Source: an uncultured Lachnospiraceae bacterium (GTDB taxonomy: Bacteria > Bacillota > Clostridia > Lachnospirales > Lachnospiraceae). Taken from it: a stretch of 64,000 nucleotides of DNA. The stretch spans positions 1-64,000 of the forward strand of contig CAJUNP010000005.1 of NCBI GenBank assembly GCA_910587935.1, written 5' to 3'. Under the pieces are notes generated by a model that was not told the origin of the DNA, made no database searches, and saw only the letters and a list, made by a program, of their open reading frames with translations. Numbering within the stretch: the stretch's first letter is position 1; the number at the start of each line of letters is the position of its first letter. The position numbers and the translations under genes were made by a program. Of the stretch, positions 16,202 through 25,979 are shown in pieces.

Positions 16202-18475
16202 TCATACCTTTTTTAATTTTGCAAACGCTGCATACATAATTTTGGTTCCCGCTTTGTCAAACTCTACGGTCACCTTATAATCTCTCGGTTCCTTTTCTTT
16301 TTTTATAACGGTTCCTTCCCCGTATTTGACATGGCGTACACGGTCCCCCGCTTCATAATCCGGAGCGTCTGCTGAAAAAACGCCTGCTCCCGTATGAATT
16401 CCGGCGGCCTGATTCAGCGCGCCGACGCCTCTTGCTATATATGGTTTATTCTGTACTGCCGTTGCATGAGGACGCAGAATCGCTCTCGGACGCTGGATGC
16501 CTGCGGCCTGTGTATTGGTATCCTGCGGACGCCTTTCGGACGACGGCGTGTATTGATCCAGTAAATCCACAGGAATCTCTTTTACAAACCGGCTGACTGC
16601 ATTATACTGCACTTCTCCGCGCTGCATCCGCTGTTTGGCACAGGTCAGCGTAAGATCTTCCCTTGCGCGGGTAATTCCCACATAGGCCAGACGCCTCTCT
16701 TCTTCCAGGTCGTCCGCATCATCCGACACAATCGACATATATCCGGGAAACAGACCGTCTTCCATGCCGGCCAGATATACTACCGGAAATTCCAGTCCTT
16801 TGGCGCTGTGCAGCGTCATTAACAGAACCCTGTTGTCTCCGTCCTCCACACGGTCGATGTCCGCCACCAGCGCTACCTCTTCCAGAAATTCGCTTAAAGA
16901 CGGTTCGTCATGGCTTTCCTCATAAGACGCAACCTTGCTGACCAGCTCGTCAATGTTGGCGATCCTATCCTGCGCATCTTCTTCGTCGGATTCCTCCAGT
17001 TCTTTCACGTAACCTGTTTTCTCCAGAATATCGTCCATCAGGTCGGTCAGAGAATAATACTCCAGCTTACTGCGGAAAGTCTGGATTAAGTCCACAAAAG
17101 GACGGATTTTAGCGGCTGCTCTGCCAACGGAAGCGATTTGCTCCGCCTCCTTTAGGGCTTCATAAAAACTGATTCCCTGCTGCCCGGCGTAATCCTGCAC
17201 TTTTGCTATCGTGGCCGCGCCGATTCCCCTTCTGGGTATGTTGATAATCCGTCTTACCGCCACGTCGTCTTTTCCGTTGTCAATCGTTTTCAGGTAAGCC
17301 AGTATATCCTTAATTTCTCTCCGGGAATAAAAATTTGTGCCGCCTACCACATCATAGGGTATGCCCTCCACAACAAAACGTTCCTCCAAAAGCCTGGCCT
17401 GCGCATTAGTCCGGTACAACACCGCGCAATCCCCGTAATCCGCCTCTCTTCTTTTAGCCTTTCCCGCCACTTCCGAAGCAATATACTCCGCCTCCTCATA
17501 AGCGTTGTCAAACTGCCTGAAATGAATCCGGCTGCCGCTGCCCTGTTCCGTCCAGAGAGTCTTACTCTTTCTCCCCCGGTTATTTTGAATCACCGCGTTG
17601 GCGGCGTCCAGCACATTCTGGGTGGAACGGTAATTCTGCTCCAGCTTAATCACCTTTGCGTCCGCATACGTTTTTTCAAAATCCAGAATATTACGGATAT
17701 TGGCTCCGCGGAATTTATAAATGGACTGATCGTCATCTCCCACCACGCACAAATTCCGATATTTCTGTGCCAACAGGCGGATCAGTTCAAACTGTGCCGT
17801 ATTGGTATCCTGATACTCGTCTACCATGATATAGCGGAACCGCTCCTGGTAGGAATTCAAAACCTCCGGACAGGCTTTAAATAATTCAACGGTTTTTACG
17901 ATCAGGTCGTCAAAGTCCAGTGCATTATTCTTTTTTAATACGGTCTGGTATTCCTTATAAACCATGGCAATTTTCTTTTTCGTAAAATCCCCCATGGTAT
18001 TTAACTCATATTCGGCGGGGCCGATCAATTCGTCCTTGGCAGAAGAAATGATTCCCATAAGCGTTCTTTCTTTTAACTGCTTGGTATCGATATTAAATCT
18101 TTTACAGATATCTTTTACCACAGACTTCTGGTCATCCGTATCATAAATCGTAAAATTTGTGTCAAATCCGATTTTATCAATGTATCTGCGCAGAATTCTC
18201 ACACAGGTGGAATGAAAGGTGCTGACCCAGATCTGACTGGCCCCAAAGCCGACCATCTGGTCTACCCGCTCCCGCATCTCGCCCGCCGCCTTATTGGTAA
18301 AGGTAATGGCCAGAATATTCCACGGATTAACTCCCATCTCGTCGATCAGATACGCCATACGGTGCACCAAAACCCTGGTTTTGCCGGAACCTGCCCCAGC
18401 CAGCAGGAGAACCGGTCCTTCCGTCGTAAATACCCCGCTCTTTTGTTGTTCGTTTAAAGTATCATATATACTCAT
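16202..18475 (-). CDS. pcrA: UvrD/Rep-family DNA helicase PcrA
   Basis: ATP-driven 3'-5' DNA helicase used in repair and in clearing proteins from DNA. The 757 residues carry the superfamily 1A motifs in order: LLAGAGSGKTRVL (Walker A, about residue 25), VDEYQDTN, VGDDDQSIYKFRGA, LEQNYRST, then LMTLHSAKGLEFPVV and AYVGITRARE. The C-terminal Tudor-like domain (YEAGDRVRHVKYGEGTVI) marks PcrA and binds RNA polymerase. GAGGAA precedes the ATG. It follows the GGDEF/EAL gene by 44 bp in the same direction and may share its transcript. Confidence 0.95.
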   Translation of the reverse strand: MSIYDTLNEQQKSGVFTTEGPVLLLAGAGSGKTRVLVHRMAYLIDEMGVNPWNILAITFTNKAAGEMRERVDQMVGFGASQIWVSTFHSTCVRILRRYIDKIGFDTNFTIYDTDDQKSVVKDICKRFNIDTKQLKERTLMGIISSAKDELIGPAEYELNTMGDFTKKKIAMVYKEYQTVLKKNNALDFDDLIVKTVELFKACPEVLNSYQERFRYIMVDEYQDTNTAQFELIRLLAQKYRNLCVVGDDDQSIYKFRGANIRNILDFEKTYADAKVIKLEQNYRSTQNVLDAANAVIQNNRGRKSKTLWTEQGSGSRIHFRQFDNAYEEAEYIASEVAGKAKRREADYGDCAVLYRTNAQARLLEERFVVEGIPYDVVGGTNFYSRREIKDILAYLKTIDNGKDDVAVRRIINIPRRGIGAATIAKVQDYAGQQGISFYEALKEAEQIASVGRAAAKIRPFVDLIQTFRSKLEYYSLTDLMDDILEKTGYVKELEESDEEDAQDRIANIDELVSKVASYEESHDEPSLSEFLEEVALVADIDRVEDGDNRVLLMTLHSAKGLEFPVVYLAGMEDGLFPGYMSIVSDDADDLEEERRLAYVGITRAREDLTLTCAKQRMQRGEVQYNAVSRFVKEIPVDLLDQYTPSSERRPQDTNTQAAGIQRPRAILRPHATAVQNKPYIARGVGALNQAAGIHTGAGVFSADAPDYEAGDRVRHVKYGEGTVIKKEKEPRDYKVTVEFDKAGTKIMYAAFAKLKKV

Positions 18476-18519
18476 TACTGTTCCTCTGTTATTTGATATT
18501 TATGTGCGGCATACGGGAA

Positions 18520-21500
18520 TCATTCCTGCACGGCGCCTGTGTTCTGTTTCTGCAAAAACTTATTAAATTCCGAAACCGGCATGGGACGCGCATAATAATA
18601 CCCCTGCGCCATATCGCACTCCGCCGCTTTTAACATTTCCGCCTGCCTTTTTGTCTCCACGCCTTCCGCAATAATCTGATATCCCAGATGCTTAATCATG
18701 GTAATCAGATATTTAATAAACTCCGGCGAAGAGTCCTCGTCGTAATCATCCAGGAACTGTTTGTCCAGCTTAATCACGTCTGCAGACACTTTGGAAAGGA
18801 CATTCAGAGACGAATAACCGCTGCCAAAATCATCTATGGAAATTTTGACTCCCATTTGCTGCAGCCGTCGAATGTTTTCTCTTAATATATTCAGATCATA
18901 CATATAGATCGATTCCGTCACCTCTGCTTCCAGAAGCCCGGGCGCAATCCCGTAACCGTCTAACAGTTCCTTTATCTTTTGCACGAAATGCGCATCATCA
19001 TTGTGCAGCCTGGAAAAATTGACAGATACGGGCACTACCGCTTCTCCCCGGTCAAGAACCTCCCGCAAATACTTAAGCACCTGCTCAAGAATATGAAAAT
19101 CCACCCGGGTAATAAATCCGTTCTGCTCAAACAAAGGTATAAACTGATCCGGATATATCATGCTTCCGTCCGGTTTAACCCACCGCACCAGCGCTTCCGC
19201 CCCCACGCACCTTTCATCCTGCAAGCTCACCTTTGGCTGCAGATACACCTGAAATTCATTATTTTCCAAAGCGCTCGTCATGTTTGCCACAATTGTCTTT
19301 TCCGATTCGTTGCGCTCCCTGATCTGCTCATTATATACAATGCAGCTGGTTTCCGCTCTTTTCTTTCCGTATTTGCGGGCAGTATTGGCACAGTCTATCA
19401 TAGCCGACAAAGAAACCGTATCCCCGTCCATTTTACATATTCCACAAATAACAATCAGATTGCATAGTGAATATTCTTTATTTTTTTCCGCGCAAAAAGC
19501 ACTAAGAAATCTGCGAACTGCCGCCGCCGGTTCCGTATCCTTCGGAACCTCCAAAAAACCCGCAAAATGATCCGACGTAATCCTCGTAAAATATACCCCG
19601 TAAGGACATTTTGTGCGAAGATTTGCGGCAAAGCTTTTCAGGACCATATCGCCTTCGTTATATCCGTATACTTCGTTTAAATACTGAAAATTAGCGAAAT
19701 CCGTATAGATAAAACAATATTCCACATCTTTCCGGAATCTTCTCTCCTGAATATACTGTCCGCATAGAGATAAAAATTTGGAATAAGAAGGAAGCTCCGT
19801 TAATCCGTCGTAATTAATGCGGTAATCTATTTCCTCTTTATTTTTTTCCTCGCTTTGAATCTGAAACATACGGTTACAGATGATACTGGAAATTCGTAGA
19901 AGCGTGCCGCTTTCCCCCTCCCAGTTTCTTACCGTAATCCGATCTATAAAAATGACAATCCCCGAAGAACCGTCCGACTCTTCATACCTGACTAATAACA
20001 GGGAACCTACCACGCGTCCGGGAATTTTCTCCAATTCCTTTCTGGTCAGAATCGCCACGCCTCTTTCGTCAAACTTACTCTCTACATATTTCCATCCGTC
20101 CGCATCTTCCTCCATAATCTGGCTTTCAAAAGGAAAACCGGATGCGTTCCCCCAGTGGTAAAGCTTCTCATACGCCTCTTTTCTTTTCTTTATAAATACA
20201 ATATCGTCAAAGCCAAAATACCGGCAGACACGATCAGACATCATTTTCAGCCCGCTGCGGCTGTCTTTTACATTATCAAGCAGCTCAAGGGAAAACAATA
20301 CCAGCTCTTCATCACTGTGAATCAGACTGTCTTTCTGAATATAATCTTTCTCTTCTCCCTTGCTTTCCAGATAACTCTGGTGCTGCTCTATACTGCCGTC
20401 TCCCACCATTGTCGTCTGAAAAGTTCCCTTATTACCGTCTTTAACTTTATACAGAGTATAATCCGCATAGCGGAAAGCCTTCTCATAATCATGTTCCTCA
20501 TAAGTACAGACTGCAACGCCGATACTGCAGGAAATCTTAATCACTTCTCCGTCATCCGCATTCAGCTTGGAAAAACGCTCGTTTAACTGAAACAGTTTCT
20601 CCTCAAGCAGTTCGCGCACCATATTCTTTACCATAAAAAGAAACTCGTCGCCGCCGATCCGCCCCTTGATTGCACTGGGAAACAGACTCCGCAGTTCGTC
20701 CGCAAAAGTGCAAATAACGGCGTCCCCAAACAAATGCCCATTATTATCGTTAATCTTCTTAAAGTTATCAATATCGCAGATCATCAGATAATACCGGTCT
20801 CCCGGCTTTATCTGCTTCAGCTGGCGCTGAATTTTTTCCTTACAGGTCATGTGATTATACAAGCCCGTTAAGGAATCCCGTTCCGAACTTCGTTTCAGGC
20901 TTTCCTCTTTTTCCATGCGCTCGTCAATATTACAAATCTTACCGATCACCCGGTCCGCCGTTCCGTCCGCTTCATAAATAGTCCGTCCGTCAACCTCTAC
21001 CCAATGATATTTACGGTCAAGAAAACGCTTTCTGAGCTGTGTGTGCACATGCTGCTTACCGCCCCGCATCTGATCGCAGAAATCCTTCAGCGCATCTGCA
21101 TCCTCCGGGTGAATCTGTGCCGGAATCGTCTTAAAGTAATCCGGCGCAATCTGTTCGGAATCCAGCTTAACCCGGCCTTGTACCGTGTAATACATAATAT
21201 CCTGCCGGATATCATACTCAAATAAAAGATCGGCCGAAATCTTTGCAATGATATCAAGCTTTTTCTTTTCTTTTTTAATCTGTTCCAGCGTATTATGTGT
21301 TTTGGTCGTATCAATTAATATGTACTGAATTAAAATATCCTGATCCGTTCTGGATATAACCTCCCCACGCAGATCAATCCACACTTTGGAACCGTCTTTT
21401 CTTGTCAGGCAGCACTCCAGCGGAGCAATCGGCGCTCCCTGAACGGCCTCCCTTGCCCCCTGCATCATAGCGTCCCGATACTGCCTGAAAAAACAAAAAC

Positions 21501-21738
21501 CACATGGGTCGTCAGCCTCCTGCAGTTTCTGATACTCTTCTTTTGTATATTCCAAAAGCCTGAATACCGAATCCGACAAATAAATAACCTTCGCCGACAC
21601 CCCGTCAAAATGTATCCGCATAATCCCACTGACCACATTTTGAACAAGTGAGTCCATCATAGATTTAGTATCCCGCAGCTTTTCCTGTGTACTGGCAAGC
21701 TCTTTTTCCAGTTCCCTTATTCTTTTCGTTGCTTCCAT
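18520..21738 (-). CDS. PAS-GGDEF-GAF-GGDEF(degenerate)-EAL cyclic-di-GMP protein
   Basis: A large soluble signalling protein (about 1072 aa). A coiled-coil start is followed by two PAS-like domains (to about residue 280) and a first GGDEF with intact RIGGDEF. A GAF-like stretch (about 480-640) and a second GGDEF-like domain in which the signature has become RITSDHF come next. The C-terminal EAL has GAEALVRW, DDFGSGYSS and AEGVET intact. Both diguanylate cyclase and phosphodiesterase activity are therefore possible, with the second GGDEF probably only regulatory. There is no signal peptide or membrane segment. The chosen ATG has GGGAG upstream at a long spacing; 21765 is the alternative start. 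Confidence 0.9.
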   Translation of the reverse strand: MEATKRIRELEKELASTQEKLRDTKSMMDSLVQNVVSGIMRIHFDGVSAKVIYLSDSVFRLLEYTKEEYQKLQEADDPCGFCFFRQYRDAMMQGAREAVQGAPIAPLECCLTRKDGSKVWIDLRGEVISRTDQDILIQYILIDTTKTHNTLEQIKKEKKKLDIIAKISADLLFEYDIRQDIMYYTVQGRVKLDSEQIAPDYFKTIPAQIHPEDADALKDFCDQMRGGKQHVHTQLRKRFLDRKYHWVEVDGRTIYEADGTADRVIGKICNIDERMEKEESLKRSSERDSLTGLYNHMTCKEKIQRQLKQIKPGDRYYLMICDIDNFKKINDNNGHLFGDAVICTFADELRSLFPSAIKGRIGGDEFLFMVKNMVRELLEEKLFQLNERFSKLNADDGEVIKISCSIGVAVCTYEEHDYEKAFRYADYTLYKVKDGNKGTFQTTMVGDGSIEQHQSYLESKGEEKDYIQKDSLIHSDEELVLFSLELLDNVKDSRSGLKMMSDRVCRYFGFDDIVFIKKRKEAYEKLYHWGNASGFPFESQIMEEDADGWKYVESKFDERGVAILTRKELEKIPGRVVGSLLLVRYEESDGSSGIVIFIDRITVRNWEGESGTLLRISSIICNRMFQIQSEEKNKEEIDYRINYDGLTELPSYSKFLSLCGQYIQERRFRKDVEYCFIYTDFANFQYLNEVYGYNEGDMVLKSFAANLRTKCPYGVYFTRITSDHFAGFLEVPKDTEPAAAVRRFLSAFCAEKNKEYSLCNLIVICGICKMDGDTVSLSAMIDCANTARKYGKKRAETSCIVYNEQIRERNESEKTIVANMTSALENNEFQVYLQPKVSLQDERCVGAEALVRWVKPDGSMIYPDQFIPLFEQNGFITRVDFHILEQVLKYLREVLDRGEAVVPVSVNFSRLHNDDAHFVQKIKELLDGYGIAPGLLEAEVTESIYMYDLNILRENIRRLQQMGVKISIDDFGSGYSSLNVLSKVSADVIKLDKQFLDDYDEDSSPEFIKYLITMIKHLGYQIIAEGVETKRQAEMLKAAECDMAQGYYYARPMPVSEFNKFLQKQNTGAVQE

Positions 21739-21831
21739 AACGCTGTTTACTCTCCCTGCCAGCATTTTTTCTGCCCGTTACCGGTACTTTTATTATACTC
21801 TATTGTGGTCTGTATTGACAACCTTTCTAAT

Positions 21832-21862
21832 TAAAAAAGAGGATGCTGTCAGACATCCCCTT
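21832..21862 (-). terminator. Terminator of the pspA-SPFH operon
   Basis: AAGGGGATG pairs with CATCCTCTT around a TCTGACAG loop and is followed by TTTTTAA on the reverse strand, just after the SPFH gene. Confidence 0.8.
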
Positions 21863-21871
21863 CTATAAACT

Positions 21872-22822
21872 CTATTTTAATTTATATCCGCAGTTCCCGC
21901 AAAAATTAAGTCCCTCCGTGGGCTGCCCGCAATTCGGACAGAACTTGGAAACGCCTCCCATGCCGCCCGCAGCCCCCTGTGTATTCTGCATCTGCGACAT
22001 CATCTGCTGCCCCATCATCATACCCATCTGGAGATTGACCATATCGCCTGCAACGGACGCGCCCCCCTTGCCTTTTTCTATCCCGTCCGCAACAGCCATC
22101 TGCTGATACCGGTTCATATCGCCTACCATCGACTGCGCCGCCGCTTTTTCCTGCATTTTGGCAATCGACTCCGGATAGGAGAAGCTTTCGATATTGAAAT
22201 CCGTAATCCCGATTCCGATCTTGCGCAAATCCATATCCAGATCGCTCATAATTCCCTTGGCTATATTTCGTGCATCCGCCTGCAGATTGAACATATCGTG
22301 CCCTTCCCTGGAAATCCAGCTCATCAAAAGCTGATCCAGCTCCGAGATAATACGCTCCTTAACATCTTCAACCGTATACATCTGCTTCACACCTGCAAGC
22401 TTATCAATCAAAACCATATGGTCCGCAATCTTGCAGCTAAACGTGCCGAAAGAACGAACCGGCATTCCGCCGGGCAGCCCGGGCGCCGGAAGGTTAATGG
22501 CATTCTTGGTTCCCCACTTTAACAGATGCTCCTTCGTATTGATAAAGAGAACTTCTGCCCGCAGTCCCGAATTAAAACCAAACTTGAAACCTTTGAGACT
22601 GGAAAGAAACGGAATGATCTCCGATTCAATATCATAGCTTCCTTCATCCTCAAATATTCCTTCTACCCTTCCGTTATAGAGAAAAATCGCATCCTGTCCG
22701 GGACGGATAATCAATCGGGAGCCTTTCTTAATCTCCTGATTGCTCCACTTCCAGAACAATACATTATTACCGACTTCATTCCACTCTACAACATTTGCCA
22801 GCTGCTTTGAAAACAAACCCAT
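21872..22822 (-). CDS. SPFH-domain protein with C-terminal zinc ribbon (YdjI-like)
   Basis: A 316-residue protein with an SPFH (band 7-like) domain over about residues 15-215. Next comes a Met/Gln/Gly-rich linker, then a zinc ribbon with two CxxC pairs (FCPNCGQP and FCGNCGYK) at the extreme C-terminus. This is the layout of the Bacillus YdjI 'virion core-like' proteins. It begins 10 bp after the pspA stop, so the two are co-transcribed. In Bacillus the ydjFGHI operon also couples a PspA homologue to an SPFH/zinc-ribbon protein, which suggests a membrane-stress role here. Confidence 0.85.
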   Translation of the reverse strand: MGLFSKQLANVVEWNEVGNNVLFWKWSNQEIKKGSRLIIRPGQDAIFLYNGRVEGIFEDEGSYDIESEIIPFLSSLKGFKFGFNSGLRAEVLFINTKEHLLKWGTKNAINLPAPGLPGGMPVRSFGTFSCKIADHMVLIDKLAGVKQMYTVEDVKERIISELDQLLMSWISREGHDMFNLQADARNIAKGIMSDLDMDLRKIGIGITDFNIESFSYPESIAKMQEKAAAQSMVGDMNRYQQMAVADGIEKGKGGASVAGDMVNLQMGMMMGQQMMSQMQNTQGAAGGMGGVSKFCPNCGQPTEGLNFCGNCGYKLK

Positions 22823-22832
22823 AATTTTAACC

Positions 22833-23513
22833 TCACATTCCCATTTCTGCTTTTAAAGCTGCAAGTTCATCATCTACCAACGAGTCTGCAGAAGTACTCT
22901 CATATTTTTTGGCAAGTTCTTCAATAGAATCCTTCTTAGGCGCGTTAAGCTCCGCCATGGCATCCGCTTCGTCCAGCATCTTATTAACCTTATCTTCCAT
23001 TCTGTCAAACGCCGCCAGATTGCTTCCTGCGCTCTCAAGTCCGGAACCCATCTTGTTCATCTTCTTCTGGGTCTCCGCCACTTTTGCCTTAGCCTTTAAG
23101 GTATCTCTCTTATTCTTCAAGGAGACGATATCCGTTTGCAGCTTATCATGCATGGCGCGCATCTTCTCCGCACTGTCTGCGCAAAGGTCATACTGTTTCT
23201 GAAGAACCTCCAGCCTGCCGGTAAGCTCCGCCTTTTTGGAAAGGAACTGTCTTGCCTCGTCGTCATTGCCTGCTGCCACGGCTCTTTTCGCGTACTCACC
23301 CATTTTGGCAATTTCTTCATTGCAATCGTCCAGCTTTCTTTTTGCCGCTTTTTCTTCGGCAATTACGGACGCAGTCTCCGCTTTCACGCTTGCCAGATCA
23401 TTCTCCAGATTACGAAGATACTGATCGATCATTTTCTCCGGATTCTCTGCCTTATCTAATAATGCGTTGATGTTCGCAGACATAATGTCCTTAAATCTTG
23501 TTAAAATACCCAT
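22833..23513 (-). CDS. PspA/IM30-family envelope stress protein
   Basis: A 226-residue, almost entirely helical protein. It starts with an amphipathic helix (MGILTRFKDIMSANINALLDK) and has the family segment AENPEKMIDQYLRNLENDL, then long coiled coils to residue 160. PspA/Vipp1 proteins assemble ESCRT-III-like rods on damaged membranes. AAGGAGG precedes the start. It is the first gene of a two-gene operon with the SPFH zinc-ribbon protein. No PspF, PspC or LiaRS-like regulator is in the window. Confidence 0.9.
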   Translation of the reverse strand: MGILTRFKDIMSANINALLDKAENPEKMIDQYLRNLENDLASVKAETASVIAEEKAAKRKLDDCNEEIAKMGEYAKRAVAAGNDDEARQFLSKKAELTGRLEVLQKQYDLCADSAEKMRAMHDKLQTDIVSLKNKRDTLKAKAKVAETQKKMNKMGSGLESAGSNLAAFDRMEDKVNKMLDEADAMAELNAPKKDSIEELAKKYESTSADSLVDDELAALKAEMGM

Positions 23514-23750
23514 GCTGCCATCCTCCTTGTTCTCTGTCCATAATCCTAATTATAAATGATTTCAGAACATATGTCGATATAATTTTATGTTCTGTTTCCT
23601 TTATTCGGGGAATTAAACCGGTTTTTTCTGATTACCTATTTACAATTCATACGTTTTCTTCTAAACTGGAATATAAATCCCCAAGTGCGGATTTATTGGG
23701 TTGTTGTTTATTGACACTTATATTATATAAAAGAAAAGAGAGAATTGAAA

Positions 23751-24239
23751 ATGGGTAAAAAAGCAACTAAAGCCGCCGATAATATGTATTACCAGGCACG
23801 ATACGAGGCATCAAAAACCAATTCCGACTTCAGCAGCCGCGAAAAAGCGTCCGAACTTCTGAACATGGACCGCACCAGGCTTGCACGGATCGAACTGGAA
23901 TCCGTAACCCCTTATCCGGAAGAAGTGCTCGCCATGTCCAAAATTTACAATTCTCCCGAACTTTATAATTCCTACTGCGCGAGAGAATGTCCGATAGGAA
24001 AAATGACTGTTAAAGAAGTTATGATCGACGACTTTGACCGTCTGGCGCTTAAGGTTCTCGGTTCCCTGAAAGATATTGACAATCTTCGCATGTCTCTTAT
24101 CGCTATTTCCGAGGACGGCATCATCTCCGAAAATGAACGTCCCACCTTTCATGCAATTTTGGATTCCCTTGAAAAAATCTCCACCAATGCAAAGGCGCTT
24201 CAGTTATGGGCCATTAAAAATATTCACATAGAAGAATAA
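23751..24239 (+). CDS. Helix-turn-helix (XRE-like) protein
   Basis: A 162-residue protein. The N-terminal third resembles an XRE helix-turn-helix (SREKASELLNMDRTRLARIE, then PEEVLAMSKIY for the following helices). The remainder is helical and unfamiliar, with a CARECPIG cysteine pair near residue 85. The start at 23751 follows a purine-rich GAGAG; a TTG 6 bp upstream is the alternative. It stands alone, divergent from pspA and convergent with a solute-binding gene across a strong terminator. Targets are unknown. Confidence 0.75.
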   Translation: MGKKATKAADNMYYQARYEASKTNSDFSSREKASELLNMDRTRLARIELESVTPYPEEVLAMSKIYNSPELYNSYCARECPIGKMTVKEVMIDDFDRLALKVLGSLKDIDNLRMSLIAISEDGIISENERPTFHAILDSLEKISTNAKALQLWAIKNIHIEE

Positions 24240-24244
24240 TAAAA

Positions 24245-24290
24245 ATACCCTATATGTCCTTTCCGGCAGCTGCGGACATATAGGGTAAAT
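24245..24290. terminator. Bidirectional terminator
   Basis: A 14-bp perfect stem (TACCCTATATGTCC with its complement) flanked by AAAAA on one side and TTTTT on the other lies between two convergent genes and would terminate both. Confidence 0.9.
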
Positions 24291-24297
24291 TTTTCTC

Positions 24298-25308
24298 TTA
24301 TTCCGCCGCTTTAACGGCAAATTCGGTATTAATCAATTGCTCATAGGGCACTCTTTGCGAAAGTTCTCCTCCGTCCTCCAGGATATCCTGTAAAAGAATA
24401 AAGCTTTCCTCTTCAAAAATCAGATTTTCCTTCCATGTGTCCTGTGCGTAATAACGTTCCACAATCATCGTAATCTGTGATTCTTCCGTTTCCTCGAACT
24501 GGGGTTTAATCACTTTTGCAATTTCTTCCGGCGTATGGCTGCGTACATAATCCATTCCTCTTTGCAGCGCATTTGTAAACTTCTGGATCGTATCCGGATT
24601 CTCTTCCATATAACTCTTGCGTGCGGAAAACGCCGTATAGGGCACATAACCGGAATCTTCTCCCAGAGAAGCTATTACGTATCCGTCGCCCTTTTGCTCC
24701 AGCGCCGTCGCATGCGGTTCAAACTCTATCGTAAAATCTCCCTGTCCTCCTGAAAAAGCCGCCGCCGTAGAGCCAAAATCAATACTCTGGTCAATCCTTA
24801 CGTCATTTTGCGGATCTACATTGTTTTTCTTTAAGATGTACTCAAATACCATTTCCGGCATACCGCCCGCGCGGCCTCCAAGAACATCCTTATCCTTTAA
24901 CATCGACCATGAGAAATTCTCAACCGGTTCTCTCGATACCAGAAAATTACCGGCCCGCTGCGTCAGCTGCGCAAAGGTCACCACATAATCGTCGGTACCG
25001 CCCAAATAAGTATAAATGCTGGACTCGCTGCCCATAAAGCCGATATCGGCCTCTCCCGTAAGTACCGCCGTCATGGTCTTATCCGCGCCGAATCCGGTGA
25101 TCAGGGTAATGTCAATTCCCTCTTCTTCAAAGTACCCTTCTTCTATGGCCACATACATTGGAGCATAAAAAATAGAATGTGCCACCTCATTCAAAACGAC
25201 CTTTGTCCCATTTGCACTTTCCTGCTTTTCCCCTTCTTTTCCGCACCCAAACAAAAACGCAGCGCATAAGAAAAGCATCACCTGAAATGTGAAACGCTTC
25301 TTTTTCAT
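24298..25308 (-). CDS. ABC transporter substrate-binding lipoprotein (NMT1/THI5-like)
   Basis: A 336-residue extracytoplasmic binding protein. A basic N-terminus, hydrophobic core and LFGCGK lipobox (Cys22) mark a lipoprotein. The mature part has IFYAPMYVAIEEGYFEEEGIDITLITG and GEADIGFMG, typical of NMT1/THI5-like binders of pyrimidines, sulfonates or nitrate-type ligands. No permease or ATPase gene lies within several kilobases, so it either works with a distant transporter or is an orphan. Ligand cannot be assigned. GGAGG precedes the start. Confidence 0.87.
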   Translation of the reverse strand: MKKKRFTFQVMLFLCAAFLFGCGKEGEKQESANGTKVVLNEVAHSIFYAPMYVAIEEGYFEEEGIDITLITGFGADKTMTAVLTGEADIGFMGSESSIYTYLGGTDDYVVTFAQLTQRAGNFLVSREPVENFSWSMLKDKDVLGGRAGGMPEMVFEYILKKNNVDPQNDVRIDQSIDFGSTAAAFSGGQGDFTIEFEPHATALEQKGDGYVIASLGEDSGYVPYTAFSARKSYMEENPDTIQKFTNALQRGMDYVRSHTPEEIAKVIKPQFEETEESQITMIVERYYAQDTWKENLIFEEESFILLQDILEDGGELSQRVPYEQLINTEFAVKAAE

Positions 25309-25379
25309 AAAGAACCTCCATTTTTTCGTGATGCTTTATTATATGTTCGGAAAGAAATTTGTGTCTTACCGGCGCCCTG

Positions 25380-25979
25380 TTATTTTTTATCGGTTTTCAT
25401 GCCGTCGATCAATTTTTCGATGATAAGCTTTTTTACGTAAACATCAAAGCTTAACATGCAGATAAAAGAAAACAGCTTCAAAAATTCTTCGCTGTCCTTT
25501 GGACCTTCTCCAAAGGTTTCTCCCGATTGCCGGAATTTCTCAATAACGTCTTCCTTCAGGCTCTGCACGTGTTCTTTCTCCAGCCCGAATACTTCGTCAT
25601 AAATCTGCTCCAGTGAAAAGTCACCGTCTCCCTTAAAAAACTTATCGGTAATCGGTGCGAACAATACCTGAATATCATGAATCGATAAGATACCCTTAAA
25701 ATAGTAAATAAAAATCAGCAGCAGAACGTGTTCCTTTGAATATTTTTTCTTAACGGGCGGCGGCAGCAAATCATTTTTCGTATAATTGTTAATCATCGTC
25801 TTGGTAAGAATCTTATCGTCGCCCGGATTCCTTGCGGTCCTGCGGAGCTTATTGTCCATAAAAGTTGTTACCTGATCCATATATAAATCAATATTGGGGA
25901 TATCCTCCGGCCTGATATACTCAATACGTTCCAAACTGTCCAGAATACTGTTTAACATGTCCTGCATATCAATCGTCAT
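25380..25979 (-). CDS. DUF1836 domain-containing protein
   Basis: A 199-residue protein of the DUF1836 family, common in Firmicutes and without an established function. The diagnostic part is residues 20-115: IRPEDIPNIDLYMDQVTTF, then LTKTMINNYTKNDLLPPPVKKKYSKEH, which resembles a MerR-like winged-helix arrangement. The C-terminus is helical. It is transcribed divergently from the YerC gene. A DNA-binding role is inferred from the fold resemblance only. Confidence 0.8.
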   Translation of the reverse strand: MTIDMQDMLNSILDSLERIEYIRPEDIPNIDLYMDQVTTFMDNKLRRTARNPGDDKILTKTMINNYTKNDLLPPPVKKKYSKEHVLLLIFIYYFKGILSIHDIQVLFAPITDKFFKGDGDFSLEQIYDEVFGLEKEHVQSLKEDVIEKFRQSGETFGEGPKDSEEFLKLFSFICMLSFDVYVKKLIIEKLIDGMKTDKK

